Positions 13,001 to 21,259 of a stretch of DNA of 64,000 nt are shown here, in pieces; within the stretch, counting starts at the first letter, position 1, and every line of letters begins with the position of its first letter. The notes beneath the pieces were generated by a model. It was not told the origin of the DNA, ran no database searches, and saw nothing but the letters and a program-made list of their open reading frames with translations. Origin of the DNA: Streptomyces olivaceus (GTDB taxonomy: Bacteria > Actinomycetota > Actinomycetes > Streptomycetales > Streptomycetaceae); assembly GCF_000721235.1 (NCBI RefSeq), contig NZ_JOFH01000014.1:186001-250000 (forward strand), in the 5' to 3' direction. A program made the position numbers and the translations under genes.

Positions 13001-13867
13001 CTACTCGGACCGGTGCTCCGGCCCGCCGAAGTCCGGGCTGCTGTAGTCCGGGCTCGAGTAGCGCGGGCGATGGCCCGTCTCGGCGCCCCCGTCGGGGCTG
13101 CTGAAGCCCGGACGGCCGTAGCCGAGGTGCGGCATGCGGCTTGCCCGGCCCACGGGCCCCGTCGGGTGCATCGCCGCCGTGTCCGGGTCGCTGAGCGCTT
13201 CCCGGAGGAAGGGCAGTATGCCGCGCTCCAGCAGGGCATCCTGCCAGGCCTGCCTCGCCCTGGTCACTTCTTCGTCGAGTGCGCCGTAGAAGCCGGACTC
13301 GGCGGAGGGGCGGTTGCGCAGCGCGGTCAGGAGCAGCCCCGTCGCGGCGACGAGGATCGCCACCGCGGTCACGGCGCCGAACACCCATCCCGTGGTGAGC
13401 ATGGTCTGGGCGAAGGCCTGTCCCGGGTCGAGCATCTTCAGGAGGTACCCGACGAGCAGGAAGATCGCCGCGGCGGTGCCGGCCAGGACGGGGGCCAGGA
13501 CGGCGACGACGGCGGTGGCGCCCGCGCCGGTCGCCTCGGCCACCTCGCCCACGGTGGCGGCGAGTCCGGCCGCGCCCGTCCCCTGCTCCTCGGAGGCGGA
13601 TTCGCGGGTGGTGGGCGGGGAGGAGGCGGACGGCGCCGGGTGGCGCAGCTCCTCGCGGACCTTCACGTAGTGCTGGTACTCGGTCGTGGCCGCCGCCGTG
13701 ATCAGGGCGGTGGCGTTGAGCGCCATGGCGCGTAGTTGTGCGGAGTTGAGCCGCTGACCGACCGCGGCCAGTTCCGGGCGGTGTGGTGCGGAGCGCAGCG
13801 CCTCGTCGAGGATCCGCTCGTACTCCTGGCGGTCCTCGTTGGACAGGTGCTGCGGAACGCTGTTCAT
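13001..13867 (-). CDS. Two-helix membrane protein of unknown function
   Basis: A 288-residue protein. The N-terminal part is helical and charged (about 1-70, beginning MNSVPQHLSNEDRQEYERIL). Then come a Ser/Thr/Glu linker, a Gly/Ala-rich hydrophobic stretch, two clear membrane helices (about 132-155 and 168-190) and a cytoplasmic C-terminus ending in a Tyr-Ser-Ser-Pro-Asp-rich tail that repeats (S)SPD several times. I do not recognise the family. The ATG at 13867 is chosen because the frame upstream has no protein-like composition and a GGGGG ribosome site precedes it. Confidence 0.75.
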   Translation of the reverse strand: MNSVPQHLSNEDRQEYERILDEALRSAPHRPELAAVGQRLNSAQLRAMALNATALITAAATTEYQHYVKVREELRHPAPSASSPPTTRESASEEQGTGAAGLAATVGEVAEATGAGATAVVAVLAPVLAGTAAAIFLLVGYLLKMLDPGQAFAQTMLTTGWVFGAVTAVAILVAATGLLLTALRNRPSAESGFYGALDEEVTRARQAWQDALLERGILPFLREALSDPDTAAMHPTGPVGRASRMPHLGYGRPGFSSPDGGAETGHRPRYSSPDYSSPDFGGPEHRSE

Positions 13868-14054
13868 GTGCATCCCCCGATGCTCCGTAGGGCTTGGGGC
13901 TCGCATGCCAACGAGCCGTCGGGCAGAAACGGAGGGGAGCCTGCTACGGATAAGCCGATGGTAGAGCGGTGACGGTGGGTGGTGACAGGGGGTTTCCAGA
14001 AATTGGGTGCCCTTCCGTACGGACGCCGCCGCCGAAACACTCATCCGCGAACGG

Positions 14055-15146
14055 TCAAACCTCCAGCGGAAGTTGCTGAACCAGTAGCTTTCCGGCCATG
14101 GTCACGCCGCCGTCCATCGCGATGGCCAGGCCGTCCGCGTAGACGTGGGGTCCTTCGACGGCGGTGCGGGTGTCGTCCTCGCCGTCCTCGGAACCGACTT
14201 CGCCCAGCAGGTAGGGGATGGGGCTGTGCCCGTGGACGATCCGGGTGCCGCCGTACGTGTCCAGCAGCGAGCGCACGGCGTCGGCGCCGCCCTCGTCGCG
14301 GAAGGAGAACCTCTTGGTGAACTTGCGGAACAGGTCCCACACCTCTTCCGCGTCGTTGCGCGTGATCGTCTCGCGGACGGTGTCGTTGACCTCTTCGATG
14401 GACCGGCCGTAGTCGAGGTAGGTGGTGGCGTCCGAGTGGACCAGGAGGTGGTCGTCGACCTCCTCCATGGCGTCGAGGCGGGCCATCCACTGCAGGTGGT
14501 GGTCCTGCAGCCGGTCCATGTCGGTCTTCTGGCCGCCGTTCAGCAGCCAGGCCGCCTGGAAGGTGGCCGTGCCCGCACCGGAGTTGACGGGCGTGTCGCC
14601 GAACCGCTTGGCGCCGAGCAGCAGCAGTTCGTGGTTGCCCATCAGCGCCTTGCAGTAGCCGCCCGCCGCGGCGGCCTCGGCGGACAGCCGCATCACCAGG
14701 TCGATGACGCCGATGCCGTCCGGGCCCCGGTCGGTGAAGTCGCCGAGGAACCACAGGCGGGAGGTGCCCGCGCACCACGCGCCGGCCTCGTCGACGAGGT
14801 CCTTCTCCCGCAGAGCGGCGAGCAGTTCGTCGAGGTAGCCGTGCACGTCGCCGACGACGAACAGGGGCCCCTGGCCGGTGGCGGCCTGCTGTGTCCGGGC
14901 CGGCTCGGGGTCGACGGGGACCTGGACCGTGTCACCCCGACGGATGATGGGCAGATCCCGCTGGGTGGGCGTGTAGCCCTCGGGAAGGGCCTCCTCGGCC
15001 CCCTCCTCGGCGGGAGGCGCGGTCTCGCCCTCCTGCGTGCCGGAGCCGGCGTACGGAGCGGCCTCGTGGACGTACGCGGGCACCCGGAAGTCGCGCACTG
15101 TCGCCGTCCGTTCCACCTCGGGTCCCTGACCGGCCCCCTGAGTCAT
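14055..15146 (-). CDS. Calcineurin-like (PP2A-type) metallophosphatase
   Basis: A 363-residue protein phosphatase-like enzyme. All the metal-binding signatures appear in order: GDVHGYLDE (about residues 107-115), GDFTDRGPDGIGV (about 139-151), GNHELL (about 180-185), and later HSDAT and HGHSPIPY. The spacing is that of serine/threonine PPP phosphatases. A disordered acidic N-terminus of about 100 residues precedes the domain. The ATG at 15146 is chosen over ATG 15176 because GGAGGGG sits at the right distance. Targets are unknown. Confidence 0.88.
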   Translation of the reverse strand: MTQGAGQGPEVERTATVRDFRVPAYVHEAAPYAGSGTQEGETAPPAEEGAEEALPEGYTPTQRDLPIIRRGDTVQVPVDPEPARTQQAATGQGPLFVVGDVHGYLDELLAALREKDLVDEAGAWCAGTSRLWFLGDFTDRGPDGIGVIDLVMRLSAEAAAAGGYCKALMGNHELLLLGAKRFGDTPVNSGAGTATFQAAWLLNGGQKTDMDRLQDHHLQWMARLDAMEEVDDHLLVHSDATTYLDYGRSIEEVNDTVRETITRNDAEEVWDLFRKFTKRFSFRDEGGADAVRSLLDTYGGTRIVHGHSPIPYLLGEVGSEDGEDDTRTAVEGPHVYADGLAIAMDGGVTMAGKLLVQQLPLEV

Positions 15147-15630
15147 CGACCCCTCCACCATCCGCCGCATCTGCACCGCTTCGGACTGCCTGGTCGCAGC
15201 GGCCCGCGGTGTGTGGGCCCATCATAGGAATGCGGATCGCGCCGTGTGACGACCCAGGGGTGGTGAATCGGAACAGGACCCCCGTTCACCGCGGCTTTCG
15301 CCCCGATTGGGCCCGGCTTCGCCGGTCCGCGATTCTTCCCCGGCCGTACTCCGCGACCTCTTCCCGACCGTACTCCGCGCGCTCGGGCCGGCCGTGCTCG
15401 GCACGTCCCGGGTCTCCACCGCGCCGCGTTTCGGCCGTGCCGGTGCCGCTTTCGCGGCCCCGGTGGTCCCCGTCGCTCCGGCCGGCCGGTGTCCGCAGCG
15501 GCGGGCCGGGGCGTGTCCGGCGGATCACGCCGCGGCCGTTCACTGCGGAGCCCCGGGTCCCGGCTGCCGGTGCGCCGTCCCTCCGGATCGCCCTCCGCGC
15601 GGTGACTCCCCCGGCCGGGCCGGGGGCTCC
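15147..15630. other. Intergenic stretch with no confident gene
   Basis: The stretch lies between two minus-strand genes. Open frames on both strands have Arg/Pro-rich or shadow-like composition and no ribosome site. Around 15345-15400 the phrase CGTACTCCGCG recurs, a low-complexity degenerate repeat. The right end should hold the terminator of the LacI gene; I see no strong hairpin. Confidence 0.5.
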
Positions 15631-16743
15631 CTAGTCGCTCTCCGGTGACCGCGGCGGACTGACCGTGGTCCGGGGCGAACGCCGTTGCGACGACGTGCGC
15701 ACGATCAGTTCGGTCGGTATCACCTGCTCGACCGGCCGGTCCGAGTGCAACCCCTCGATCGCGTCGATGAGGACGTGGACCACCGCCGTGCCGATGCGGC
15801 GGGGTTTCAGCGAGAGGGTGGTGACGGGCGGCTCGGTGCTGGCGTACACCGTGGACTCGCTGCAGCAGACCAGCAGGAGATCCTCGGGGACGCGCAGACC
15901 GTAGCGGCGGGCGGCGGCGAGCAGGTCCGTGCCGTTCGGGTCGAACAGTCCGTACACGGCGTCAGGCCGGTCGGGGCGGGCGAGCAGCCGGTCGGCGGCG
16001 ACCGCGCCCGCGCACGGGTCGTGGGCCGGGTAGGCCTCGTAGACGGGGTCCTGGCCGACGCGCTCGCACCAGCGCAGGTAGGCGGTGGTCGACAGATGGG
16101 TGTACGTGTCGGTCGTGGTGCCGGTGAGCAGGCCGATCCTGCGTGCGCCCGCGTCGGCGAGGTGGTCGAGGATGCCCAGTACGGCGGCCTCGTGGTCGTT
16201 GTCGACCCAGGCGGTGACGGGCAGCGAGCCGGCCGGGCGGCCATCGGAGACGACCGGTAATCCCTGGCGGACCAGTTCGCTGACCACCGGGTCGTGGTCC
16301 GAGGGGTCGATGACGACCGTCCCGTCGAGCGCGACGTTGGACCACACGTCGTGGCGGGAGGTCGCCGGGAGGATGACGAGCGCGTAGCCGCGGGCGAGCG
16401 CGGCGGACGTGGCGGCGCGCGCCATCTCGGCGAAGTACGCGAACTCGGTGAAGGTGAAAGGTTCATCCCCGTACGTCGTCACGGTCAGGCCGATGAGTCC
16501 GGACTTGCCGGTGCGGAGTGTGCGGGCGGCGGCCGAGGGCCGGTAGCCCAGGCGGTCGGCGACCTCGCGCACATGGCGCCGGGTTGCGTCCGGGAGTCTG
16601 CCCTTGCCGTTGAGGGCGTCGGAGACGGTAGTGATGGATACTCCGGCGGCGGCGGCCACGTCCCTGATGCCCGCCCGACCCGGCCGGCTGCCTCGACGTG
16701 AGGTTTCCGCGCGGCTCACCTGGTGCTTCCCTGCTGCTGTCAT
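15631..16743 (-). CDS. LacI-family transcriptional regulator
   Basis: A 370-residue LacI repressor. After about 24 basic residues the helix-turn-helix IRDVAAAAGVSITTVSDALNGKGR is clear, followed by the hinge helix YRPSAAARTLRTG and a sugar-type ligand-binding domain that ends in the usual PPVTTLSLKPRRIG stretch. ATG at 16743 gives a natural N-terminus. No transport or sugar gene lies next to it, so the effector and targets cannot be read from context; it stands alone upstream of hisC in the opposite direction. Confidence 0.9.
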   Translation of the reverse strand: MTAAGKHQVSRAETSRRGSRPGRAGIRDVAAAAGVSITTVSDALNGKGRLPDATRRHVREVADRLGYRPSAAARTLRTGKSGLIGLTVTTYGDEPFTFTEFAYFAEMARAATSAALARGYALVILPATSRHDVWSNVALDGTVVIDPSDHDPVVSELVRQGLPVVSDGRPAGSLPVTAWVDNDHEAAVLGILDHLADAGARRIGLLTGTTTDTYTHLSTTAYLRWCERVGQDPVYEAYPAHDPCAGAVAADRLLARPDRPDAVYGLFDPNGTDLLAAARRYGLRVPEDLLLVCCSESTVYASTEPPVTTLSLKPRRIGTAVVHVLIDAIEGLHSDRPVEQVIPTELIVRTSSQRRSPRTTVSPPRSPESD

Positions 16744-17269
16744 GGCGAGCCGATAGTAGGGCTCATGGGGTGGGGTAGGGCGGACGCATATGCACGCGTT
16801 GACAGTCACGTTTCTGCATGATCATTAACGTCTAACGTACTTGAAAAACAAGGAGGTTGGGGCCACAGACCCCGATACCTGACGTGTCGACCGGGGAAGG
16901 CCTGCCGCGTGGCGGATGTTGCGAAGAGGTCTCAACTCACCTGCACGAGGGATGCGCGCCACGGCGCAAGCCACCGGCGCGTAGATATATGTGCGGCGCG
17001 CCCCCCGAATCGTGCGCCTTCGTACCTTGATGCACCTGATGCCAGTGTGGCAAAGCAGGGTCCGGCTTCGGTCGGGCCGGTGGCCGGGACTCGGCCGGAC
17101 TGGTGACCGGGACTCGGTCCGACCGGTGGCCGGACTCCGCGGGACCGGTGGCAAGCGGCACGGCAGGGCCCCGGCCGGAAGGAGGCCGGCCTCACCTGTA
17201 CGCAGCAGCGGTGAATCCTCATAAGGTGAGAAGTATTCGATGCCGGTGGTGGTCACGAGGAGGACTGCG
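16744..17269. other. Divergent intergenic region, lacI-like / hisC
   Basis: The region must contain the promoters of the LacI-type gene (minus) and hisC (plus). It is less GC-rich near 16780-16850 (the TAACGT phrase occurs twice within 14 bases) and includes imperfect copies of a phrase like GGTGGCCGGGACTCGG around 17078-17155. I find no gene. Confidence 0.5.
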
Positions 17270-18349
17270 GTGAGTGAGACGAGCCCCAAGCTGCGCGCCG
17301 AGCTGGAGGGGATCCCCACCTACAAGCCGGGCAAGCCCGCCGCGGCCGACGGTCCGGTGGCCTACAAGCTGTCCTCCAACGAGAATCCCTATCCGCCCCT
17401 GCCCGGTGTCATGGAGACGGTGACGGCCGCCGCGGCCTCCTTCAACCGGTACCCGGACCTGGCCTGTACGTCCTTGACGAGCGAGCTGTCGGACCGCTTC
17501 GGCGTCCCCCTCTCCCACCTGGCCACCGGCACCGGGTCGGTCGGTGTGGCCCAGCAGCTGGTCCAGGCGACCTCCGGGCCCGGCGACGAGGTGATCTACG
17601 CCTGGCGGTCCTTCGAGGCGTACCCGATCGTCACCCGGATCAGCGGCGCGACCCCGGTGCAGGTGCCGCTGACGCCGGGTGACGTGCACGACCTGGACGC
17701 GATGGCGGACGCGATCACCGACCGGACCCGGTTGATCTTCGTCTGCAATCCCAACAACCCGACCGGCACGGTGGTCCGGCGGGCCGAGCTGGAACGTTTC
17801 CTTGACCGGGTGCCGAGCGACGTTCTGGTGGTCCTGGACGAGGCCTACCGCGAGTTCATCCGCGACCCCGAGGTGCCGGACGGCTGCGAGCTGTACCGAG
17901 AGCGACCCAACGTCTGCGTCCTGCGCACCTTCTCCAAGGCCTACGGCCTGGCCGGCCTGCGGGTCGGGTTCGCGATCGCCCACGAGCCCGTGGCGGCCGC
18001 GCTGCGCAAGACGGCGGTGCCCTTCGGGGTCAGCCAGATCGCGCAGGAGGCGGCCGTCGCGTCGTTGCGGGCCGAGGACGAGCTGATCGGCCGGGTCGGC
18101 TCGCTGGTGTGCGAGCGCACGCGCGTGGTCGACGCGCTCCGCTCCCAGGGCTGGACGGTTCCGGAGACCCAGGCCAACTTCGTCTGGCTGCGGCTGGGGG
18201 AGAGCACGGTCGCCTTCGCGGACGCCTGCGAGCGGGCCGGTGCGGTCGTCCGGCCGTTCCCGGGCGAGGGGGTGCGGGTCACGGTCGGGGAGAGCGAGGC
18301 GAACGACATCTTCCTGAGGGCGGCGAAGGAGTTCCGCAAGGAGCTGTAG
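17270..18349 (+). CDS. hisC: Histidinol-phosphate / aromatic aminotransferase HisC
   Basis: A 359-residue fold-type I aminotransferase. Visible features are [12 protein letters not shown] near the N-terminus, the NPNNPTGT loop, [10 protein letters not shown] with the PLP-binding Asp and Tyr, and the Schiff-base lysine in [14 protein letters not shown]. It would transaminate histidinol phosphate or aromatic keto acids. As no his genes are adjacent, it may be the second, aromatic-type copy (Pat) that many Streptomyces carry besides the his-operon enzyme; this is inference. GTG 17270 is chosen because AGGAGG (17258-17263) is ideally placed; ATG 17240 is in frame but has no such site. Confidence 0.9.
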   Translation: MSETSPKLRAELEGIPTYKPGKPAAADGPVAYKLSSNENPYPPLPGVMETVTAAAASFNRYPDLACTSLTSELSDRFGVPLSHLATGTGSVGVAQQLVQATSGPGDEVIYAWRSFEAYPIVTRISGATPVQVPLTPGDVHDLDAMADAITDRTRLIFVCNPNNPTGTVVRRAELERFLDRVPSDVLVVLDEAYREFIRDPEVPDGCELYRERPNVCVLRTFSKAYGLAGLRVGFAIAHEPVAAALRKTAVPFGVSQIAQEAAVASLRAEDELIGRVGSLVCERTRVVDALRSQGWTVPETQANFVWLRLGESTVAFADACERAGAVVRPFPGEGVRVTVGESEANDIFLRAAKEFRKEL

Positions 18350-18424
18350 CGGAGCCGAAGGCAGCCCCGGGACCGGGTTCACACGCCCTGCGGCGCGGGG
18401 TTCTCACGCCCGGGGACCGGGTTC

Positions 18425-18458
18425 ACAGCGCGGGACGGCACGTGCCGTCCCGCGCTGT
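18425..18458 (+). terminator. Hairpin terminator of hisC
   Basis: A perfect 34-base palindrome with no loop, centred on CACGTG between 18441 and 18442, about 75 bases after the hisC stop. Its arms are GC-rich. It contains CACGTG but not the rest of parS. The phrase GGGACCGGGTTCACA occurs twice just before it. Confidence 0.75.
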
Positions 18459-18555
18459 CGCATGTCTGTGGGGCGGGACCGCCGCGAAGGGGGTTGACAT
18501 CACAGGGGACCCCCCTTCCGGTGTCGAAAAGCAGTAGGTCATAATTGCTTGTGAA

Positions 18556-18571
18556 TGTGAACGCGTTCACA
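18556..18571. promoter_or_regulatory. Rex operator of the cyd operon
   Basis: TGTGAACGCGTTCACA is a perfect 16-base palindrome and matches the Rex operator known for S. coelicolor cydA. Additional half sites CTTGTGAA (18548-18555) and TTCACAAG (18566-18573) form an overlapping second arrangement. Rex releases DNA when NADH rises under oxygen limitation, so the operon would be derepressed then. A -10-like CATAAT at 18540-18545 adjoins it, so bound Rex would block polymerase. Confidence 0.93.
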
Positions 18572-18663
18572 AGCGTGTCCCGATTGCGCCTGTGTTGGGT
18601 GTGACGAACACGCGCAAACTGCCGCCGGGTGCGGCGGTGTGGTGAAGTGAGGAGAGTGACGAC

Positions 18664-20169
18664 GTGGACATGGCTCTGGCGCCGGAGACGCTGGCGCGCT
18701 GGCAGTTCGGCATCACGACCGTCTACCACTTCCTGTTCGTCCCGCTGACGATCTCGCTGGCCGCCCTCACGGCCGGACTGCAGACCGCCTGGGTCCGCAC
18801 GGAGAAGGAGAAGTACCTCAGGGCGACCAAGTTCTGGGGCAAGCTCTTCCTGATCAACATCGCGATGGGCGTCGTCACCGGCATCGTGCAGGAGTTCCAG
18901 TTCGGCATGAACTGGTCCGACTACTCCCGCTTCGTCGGCGACGTCTTCGGTGCTCCGCTCGCCTTCGAGGCGCTGATCGCCTTCTTCTTCGAGTCCACCT
19001 TCATCGGCCTGTGGATCTTCGGCTGGGACAAGCTGCCCAAGAAGATCCACCTGGCCTGCATCTGGATGGTCTCGCTCGGCACTCTGCTGTCGGCCTACTT
19101 CATCCTGGCGGCCAACTCCTGGATGCAGCATCCCGTCGGCTACCGGATCAACGAGGAGAAGGGCCGCGCCGAACTCACCGACTTCTGGCAGGTCCTCACC
19201 CAGAACACCACCCTCAACCAGGTCTTCCACAGCTTCTCGGCGGCCTTCCTCACGGGTGGCGCCTTCATGGTCGGCATCGCCGCCTTCCACCTGATGCGCA
19301 AGAAGCACATCCCGGTGATGCGGACCTCGCTGAGGCTCGGCCTCGTCACCCTGGCGGTCGGCGGCCTGCTCACGGCGGTCAGCGGCGACACCCTCGGCAA
19401 GGTCATGTACGAACAGCAGCCGATGAAGATGGCCGCCGCCGAGGCCCTCTGGGACGGCGAGGAGCCGGCGCCCTTCTCCGTCTTCGCCTACGGCGACGTC
19501 GACAAGGGGCACAACGATGTCGCCCTGGAGATCCCCGGCCTGCTGTCCTTCCTGGCGCACAGCGACTTCGAGTCCTACGTCCCGGGCATCCACGACACCA
19601 ACAAGGCACTCCAGGAGCAGTTCGGGCCCGGTGACTACAAGCCCATCGTCCCCGTCGCCTACTGGGGCTTCCGCTGGATGATCGGCTTCGGCATGGCGTC
19701 CTTCTCCCTCGGACTCCTCGGCCTGTGGCTGACGCGGAAGCGGTTCCTGCTGCCGCCCGCCCAGCGCACCGGGGAGGACGAGGTCCCGCACCTGGTGCTG
19801 CTGAAGAGGCCGCTCGGGGCGAGGCTCTCCCGGATGTACTGGCTGCTGGCGCTGTGGACCATGGCGTTCCCGCTGATCGCCAACGCCTGGGGCTGGATCT
19901 TCACCGAGATGGGCCGGCAGCCCTGGGTGGTCTACGGCGTGATGCAGACACGGGACGCGGTCTCCCCCGGCGTCTCCACGGCCGAGGTCATCACCTCGAT
20001 GTCCGTGTTCACCCTGCTGTACGCCGTGCTGGCCGTCATCGAGGTCAGGCTGCTCGCCAAGTACGTCAAGGCGGGCCCGCCCGAGCTGACGGAGGACGAC
20101 CTCAACCCGCCCACGAAGATCGGCGGCGACCTCCGTGACGCCGACAAGCCGATGGCCTTCTCGTACTAG
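18664..20169 (+). CDS. cydA: Cytochrome bd ubiquinol/menaquinol oxidase subunit I
   Basis: A 501-residue, roughly nine-helix subunit carrying hemes b558, b595 and d of the high-affinity oxygen reductase. The N-terminus WQFGITTVYHFLFVPLTISLA contains the heme His; the GRQPWVVYGVMQT stretch is a family hallmark. The Q-loop is of the short type. It accepts electrons from menaquinol and reduces oxygen to water without pumping protons. GTG 18664 is used, with ATG 18670 possible; GAGGAG lies upstream. It is the first gene of cydA-cydB-cydDC, behind the Rex operator. Confidence 0.97.
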   Translation: MDMALAPETLARWQFGITTVYHFLFVPLTISLAALTAGLQTAWVRTEKEKYLRATKFWGKLFLINIAMGVVTGIVQEFQFGMNWSDYSRFVGDVFGAPLAFEALIAFFFESTFIGLWIFGWDKLPKKIHLACIWMVSLGTLLSAYFILAANSWMQHPVGYRINEEKGRAELTDFWQVLTQNTTLNQVFHSFSAAFLTGGAFMVGIAAFHLMRKKHIPVMRTSLRLGLVTLAVGGLLTAVSGDTLGKVMYEQQPMKMAAAEALWDGEEPAPFSVFAYGDVDKGHNDVALEIPGLLSFLAHSDFESYVPGIHDTNKALQEQFGPGDYKPIVPVAYWGFRWMIGFGMASFSLGLLGLWLTRKRFLLPPAQRTGEDEVPHLVLLKRPLGARLSRMYWLLALWTMAFPLIANAWGWIFTEMGRQPWVVYGVMQTRDAVSPGVSTAEVITSMSVFTLLYAVLAVIEVRLLAKYVKAGPPELTEDDLNPPTKIGGDLRDADKPMAFSY

Positions 20170-20190
20170 GCCGAGGGGAGCTGCACAGTC

Positions 20191-21195
20191 ATGGAACTGC
20201 ACGACGTCTGGTTCGTTCTGATCGCCGTCCTGTGGACCGGCTACTTCTTCCTGGAGGGCTTCGACTTCGGAGTCGGTGTGCTCACCAAGCTGCTCGCCCG
20301 GGACCGGGCCGAGAAGCGGGTGCTGATCAACACCATCGGCCCCGTGTGGGACGGCAACGAGGTCTGGCTGCTCACGGCGGGCGGCGCGACCTTCGCCGCC
20401 TTCCCCGAGTGGTACGCCACGCTCTTCTCCGGGTTCTACCTGCCGCTGCTGGTCATCCTCGTCTGCCTGATCGTCCGGGGGGTCGCCTTCGAGTACCGGG
20501 TGAAGCGGCCCGAGGACCGGTGGCAGCGCAACTGGGAGACCGCGATCTTCTGGACCTCGCTGATCCCCGCGTTCCTCTGGGGCGTGGCGTTCGGCAACAT
20601 CGTCCACGGCGTGAAGATCGACCGGGACCTGGAGTACGTCGGGTCCGTCCTGGACCTGCTCAACCCGTACGCGCTGCTCGGCGGCCTGGTCACGCTGACG
20701 CTGTTCACGTTCCACGGGACGGTGTTCACCGCGCTCAAGACCGTCGGTGAGATCCGTGAACGGGCGCGGACCCTGGCACTGCGGGTCGGTCTGGTCACGG
20801 CCGTGCTGGCCCTCGTCTTCCTGCTCTGGACGCAGGTCGACAACGGGGACGCCAAGAGCCTGGTCGCCCTGGTGGTGGCCGTCGCCGCGCTGGGCGCCGC
20901 GCTGACGGCGAACCGGGCCGGGCGTGAGGGCTGGTCGTTCGCCCTGTCCGGCGTCACCATCGTGGCCGCCGTGGCGATGCTCTTCCTGACGCTCTTCCCG
21001 AACGTCATGCCGTCCACGCTGGACCCGGGCTGGAGCCTCACCGTCACCAACGCCTCGTCCAGTCCCTACACGCTGAAGATCATGACCTGGCTGGCCGTGA
21101 TCGCCACGCCGGTCGTCCTGCTCTACCAGGGCTGGACGTACTGGGTGTTCCGCAAGCGCATCGGCACCCAGCACCTCGCCGAAGCCGCGCACTGA
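20191..21195 (+). CDS. cydB: Cytochrome bd oxidase subunit II
   Basis: A 334-residue multi-pass subunit that pairs with CydA. It starts MELHDVWFVLIAVLWTGYFFLEGFDFGVG, the classic CydB opening, followed by GPVWDGNEVWLLTAGGATFAAFP. It begins 21 bases after the cydA stop, behind GAGGGGAG, so they are co-transcribed. After its stop comes a perfect 34-base palindrome that contains a ParB site and may also act as a partial terminator. Confidence 0.97.
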   Translation: MELHDVWFVLIAVLWTGYFFLEGFDFGVGVLTKLLARDRAEKRVLINTIGPVWDGNEVWLLTAGGATFAAFPEWYATLFSGFYLPLLVILVCLIVRGVAFEYRVKRPEDRWQRNWETAIFWTSLIPAFLWGVAFGNIVHGVKIDRDLEYVGSVLDLLNPYALLGGLVTLTLFTFHGTVFTALKTVGEIRERARTLALRVGLVTAVLALVFLLWTQVDNGDAKSLVALVVAVAALGAALTANRAGREGWSFALSGVTIVAAVAMLFLTLFPNVMPSTLDPGWSLTVTNASSSPYTLKIMTWLAVIATPVVLLYQGWTYWVFRKRIGTQHLAEAAH

Positions 21196-21205
21196 GTCCT
21201 GGGCG

Positions 21206-21239
21206 GCGTTCCGGCGTTTCACGTGAAACGCCGGAACGC
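21206..21239. repeat. 34-base perfect palindrome with parS at its centre
   Basis: The sequence from 21206 to 21239 is fully self-complementary around 21222/21223. The inner 14 bases (21216-21229) are a perfect parS, GTTTCACGTGAAAC; the outer arms add ten further matched bases on each side, beginning GCGTTCCGGC. It lies between cydB and cydDC. As RNA it would form a 17-pair hairpin, so it may serve both as ParB site and as attenuator. Confidence 0.92.
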
Positions 21240-21259
21240 GCCTCATCGGACAGGGAGGC

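Noticed and set aside
15209..15634. A plus-strand frame in the gap before the LacI gene.
   Set aside because: Arg/Pro/Ser-rich with no ribosome site; the opposite frames look equally poor.
17075..17155. Repeated GGTGGCCGGGACTCGG-like phrases before hisC as an array of operators.
   Set aside because: Copies are imperfect and irregularly spaced; no palindromic centre is seen.
18425..18458. CACGTG-centred palindrome near hisC as another parS site.
   Set aside because: The flanks are GGCACGTGCC, not TTTCACGTGAAA; it fits a terminator.
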